Shown one piece after another: positions 61,331 to 64,000 of a DNA stretch of 64,000 bases. Made by a program: the position numbers and the translations under genes. The stretch covers positions 62,001 through 126,000 of the forward strand of contig QCJB01000001.1 of the NCBI GenBank assembly GCA_003216295.1. The letters run 5' to 3'. The notes under the pieces are model-generated. The model was given only the letters and a program-made list of their open reading frames with translations. It had not been told where the DNA came from and did not search any database. Origin of the DNA: Prochlorococcus sp. AG-402-P16 (lineage in GTDB: Bacteria > Cyanobacteriota > Cyanobacteriia > PCC-6307 > Cyanobiaceae). Every line of letters begins with the position of its first letter. Positions within the stretch are counted from its first letter, which is position 1.

Positions 61331-62395
61331 TTAGTTTTGAACTCTTAATAACAATTCTTTTTTAGCTTCTTTCATATCAAGCTGAATCATTTCATTTATC
61401 ATGCTACTCAATGATATTTTTGGAGTCCAACCAAGCTCTTTCTTTGCCTTTGATGCATCACCTAGCAGTGTTTCTACTTCAGAAGGGCGATAAAAAGTAG
61501 AATCAACTTTAATTACAATTTGATTATTATCTGACCTAATTCCAACTTCATTTACTCCATCACCTTTCCATATTATTTCGCCCCAATTAAGTTGTTTCGC
61601 AGTTAACTCAATAAATTCTCTTACTGAACATTGTCGACCAGTTGCAATCACATAATCATTTGGCTTCGTTTGTTGCAGCATGAGCCATTGCATTTCAACA
61701 TAATCCTTTGCATGTCCCCAATCTCTTAGTGAATCTAAATTTCCTATATATAGACAATCTTCTAAACCTATATCAATTCTTGAAAGGCTTTTTGTTATTT
61801 TCTTGGTCACAAATGTTGGACCTCTCCTTGGAGATTCATGATTAAATAATATACCGTTGCAGGCAAATATTTTGTATGACTCTCTGTAATTTATTGTAAT
61901 CCAATATGCATAAAGTTTAGCTACTCCATAGGGACTTCTTGGATAAAAGGGTGTCTTTTCAGTTTGAGGTTTTTCTCTCACAAGTCCATAAAGTTCTGAA
62001 GTACTAGCTTGATATATTTTTGTTTTTTTGGTTAAACCTAATATTCGTACAGCTTCAAGAATTCTTAGAGGACCTAGAGCGTCTACTTGTGCAGTATATT
62101 CAGGAGATTCAAAACTAACAGCGACATGACTTTGTGCTCCTAAATTATAGATTTCATCTGGTTGTATTTCATTTATGATACTAAGTATGTTAGCACCATC
62201 TGTTAAATCTCCGTAATGTAAAATACAATTTTTATCTTTATATTTGGTTACTATATGATCAATTCTTGATGTATTATCCTGACTTGATCTTCTTATAATT
62301 CCATGTACTTTATAATTTTTATTTATTAGAAATTCAGCAAGGTAGCTACCATCCTGCCCTGTAATTCCTGTGATAAGTGCCTTTTTCACAACCAC
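61331..62395 (-). CDS. gmd: GDP-mannose 4,6-dehydratase (GTG start)
   Basis: [85 protein letters not shown]. Confidence 0.95.
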   Translation of the reverse strand: MVVKKALITGITGQDGSYLAEFLINKNYKVHGIIRRSSQDNTSRIDHIVTKYKDKNCILHYGDLTDGANILSIINEIQPDEIYNLGAQSHVAVSFESPEYTAQVDALGPLRILEAVRILGLTKKTKIYQASTSELYGLVREKPQTEKTPFYPRSPYGVAKLYAYWITINYRESYKIFACNGILFNHESPRRGPTFVTKKITKSLSRIDIGLEDCLYIGNLDSLRDWGHAKDYVEMQWLMLQQTKPNDYVIATGRQCSVREFIELTAKQLNWGEIIWKGDGVNEVGIRSDNNQIVIKVDSTFYRPSEVETLLGDASKAKKELGWTPKISLSSMINEMIQLDMKEAKKELLLRVQN

Positions 62396-62576
62396 GTTTT
62401 TGTATTACTATACACTAAAGACATAAAATACTATGTGAGAACCTAATAAGTCATTTAATGTAGCTGAACAATAACTTTTTGACTTGATTGAAGTTTCATT
62501 CGTGATAACACAACATCTTAATATGTTAAAATTGTTCAATCAGGTTCTATAATTTACTCAATTATTTATTGTTTTT

Positions 62577-64000
62577 ATGTTGAAACAACTTCTGGGTGAT
62601 CCCAATGCCCGAAAGTTGAAGAGCTATAAACCCTTGGTGACTGATATAAATGAAATTGAAGAAGAAATAATAAAATTATCAGACGATGAACTAAGGCAAA
62701 AGGTTGGAACCTTTAGATCGAGAATATCTAAAATTTCAACCAATAAAGATCAGCAAGCTATCCTTGATGATCTTTTACCAGAAGCTTTTGCAATTGTAAG
62801 AGAAGCTTCAAAAAGAGTATTAGGGATGAGGCATTTTGATGTTCAGTTAATTGGTGGAATGGTTTTGCACGAGGGCCAGATTGCTGAAATGAAAACTGGC
62901 GAAGGTAAGACTTTGGTAGCTACGCTTCCCAGTTTCTTGAATGCTTTGACTGGTAAAGGTGTGCATGTGGTTACTGTTAATGATTATTTAGCTAGAAGAG
63001 ATGCAGAGTGGATGGGACAAGTCCATCGCTTCTTAGGTCTTAGTGTTGGTTTGATTCAGCAAAATATGTCGCCTGCGGAAAGATTAAAAAATTATCAATG
63101 TGATATTACCTATGCTACAAATTCTGAGCTTGGATTTGATTATTTGAGAGATAATATGGCTGGAGGGTCTTCGGAAATTGTTCAAAGACCATTTCAGTTT
63201 TGCGTAATTGATGAAGTTGATTCAATTCTTATCGATGAAGCAAGAACTCCTTTGATAATTTCTGGTCAAGTTGAGAGGCCACAAGAAAAATATCAAAAAG
63301 CTGCTGAAGTAGTTTCTCAATTGATCAGAGCTTCAGGCACAAGTAAAGATGGTATTGATCCAGAAGGAGATTATGAGGTTGATGAAAAACAAAGAAGTTG
63401 TATTTTGACTGATGATGGATTTGCCAAAACTGAGCAGCTTTTAGATGTTAAAGATTTATTTAATCCTAAGGATCCATGGGCTCATTACATAACAAATGCT
63501 TTAAAGGCAAAAGAACTTTTTGCTTTAGATACTAATTACATAATCCGAAATGACGAAGCTGTAATTGTTGATGAGTTCACTGGAAGAGTTATGCCCGGTC
63601 GAAGGTGGAGTGATGGACAACATCAAGCTATAGAGGCAAAAGAAAGTTTGCCAATTCAGCCAGAAACTCAAACTCTTGCATCAATCACTTATCAGAATTT
63701 CTTTTTGCTTTATCCAAAGCTATCAGGGATGACTGGTACCGCAAAAACTGAAGAGGTTGAATTTGAAAAGACATATAAATTAGAAACAACTGTTATTCCA
63801 ACTAATAGGCAAATATCAAGGAAAGATTGGCCAGATCAAGTTTTTAAAACAGAATCAGCAAAATGGAGAGCTGTTGCTAAAGAGATTTCCCTAATTCATA
63901 AAGAAGGTCGACCAGTACTTGTAGGAACAACCAGTGTAGAAAAAAGTGAGTTGCTTAGTTCCTTATTATCAGAGGATGAAGTCCCTCATAATTTGCTTAA
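62577..64000 (+). CDS. secA: Preprotein translocase subunit SecA (partial, runs off the window)
   Basis: Translation from ATG at 62577: [31 protein letters not shown]...; [36 protein letters not shown]. Not in ORF track because truncated. Confidence 0.96.
   Translation, partial: MLKQLLGDPNARKLKSYKPLVTDINEIEEEIIKLSDDELRQKVGTFRSRISKISTNKDQQAILDDLLPEAFAIVREASKRVLGMRHFDVQLIGGMVLHEGQIAEMKTGEGKTLVATLPSFLNALTGKGVHVVTVNDYLARRDAEWMGQVHRFLGLSVGLIQQNMSPAERLKNYQCDITYATNSELGFDYLRDNMAGGSSEIVQRPFQFCVIDEVDSILIDEARTPLIISGQVERPQEKYQKAAEVVSQLIRASGTSKDGIDPEGDYEVDEKQRSCILTDDGFAKTEQLLDVKDLFNPKDPWAHYITNALKAKELFALDTNYIIRNDEAVIVDEFTGRVMPGRRWSDGQHQAIEAKESLPIQPETQTLASITYQNFFLLYPKLSGMTGTAKTEEVEFEKTYKLETTVIPTNRQISRKDWPDQVFKTESAKWRAVAKEISLIHKEGRPVLVGTTSVEKSELLSSLLSEDEVPHNLL

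Noticed and set aside
36957-62395. Prophage, transposon or integrase-driven element
   Set aside because: No transposase, integrase, terminal inverted repeats or phage structural genes seen; island status rests only on gene content and location.

Overview
This window is a low-GC picocyanobacterial chromosome segment, most likely Prochlorococcus (inferred from gene content and order: sqdB/sqdX, psbZ, a Psb34-like protein, a cyanobacterial LysC with doubled ACT regions, Ycf23). It is gene-dense. Positions 1 to about 36.9 kb are mostly core housekeeping genes: dnaB (partial), rplI, desC-like desaturase, gcvH, gcvP, sqdX, sqdB, thiG, rplT, rpmI, SpoIID-like, dnaX, clpX, clpP, tig, asd, dapA, rnj, tilS, ycf23, uvrB, lysC, holA, cobH, mutS, psbZ, ribH and tRNA-Gly(GCC). 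From about 36.9 to 62.4 kb there is a cell-surface accessory region. It holds a dTDP-rhamnose cassette (rfbA-C-D-B), a WbdD-like methyltransferase, a 1221-aa protein with three glycosyltransferase modules, two Gmd-type dehydratases, and a 1387-aa RTX/DUF4214 surface protein followed by two GT4 glycosyltransferases. A convergent type I secretion operon follows (DUF6447-like 61-aa protein, parvulin PPIase, cNMP-domain/degenerate-C39 ABC exporter, short HlyD), then an M10-like metalloprotease carrying DUF4214 repeats. secA (partial) follows on the far side. The most interesting candidate system is this apparently self-contained surface-layer module: an RTX protein, a protease sharing its DUF4214 domain, a dedicated exporter with a foldase and a tiny uncharacterised protein, and linked glycosylation genes. 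All calls come from reading the sequence; no searches were run.
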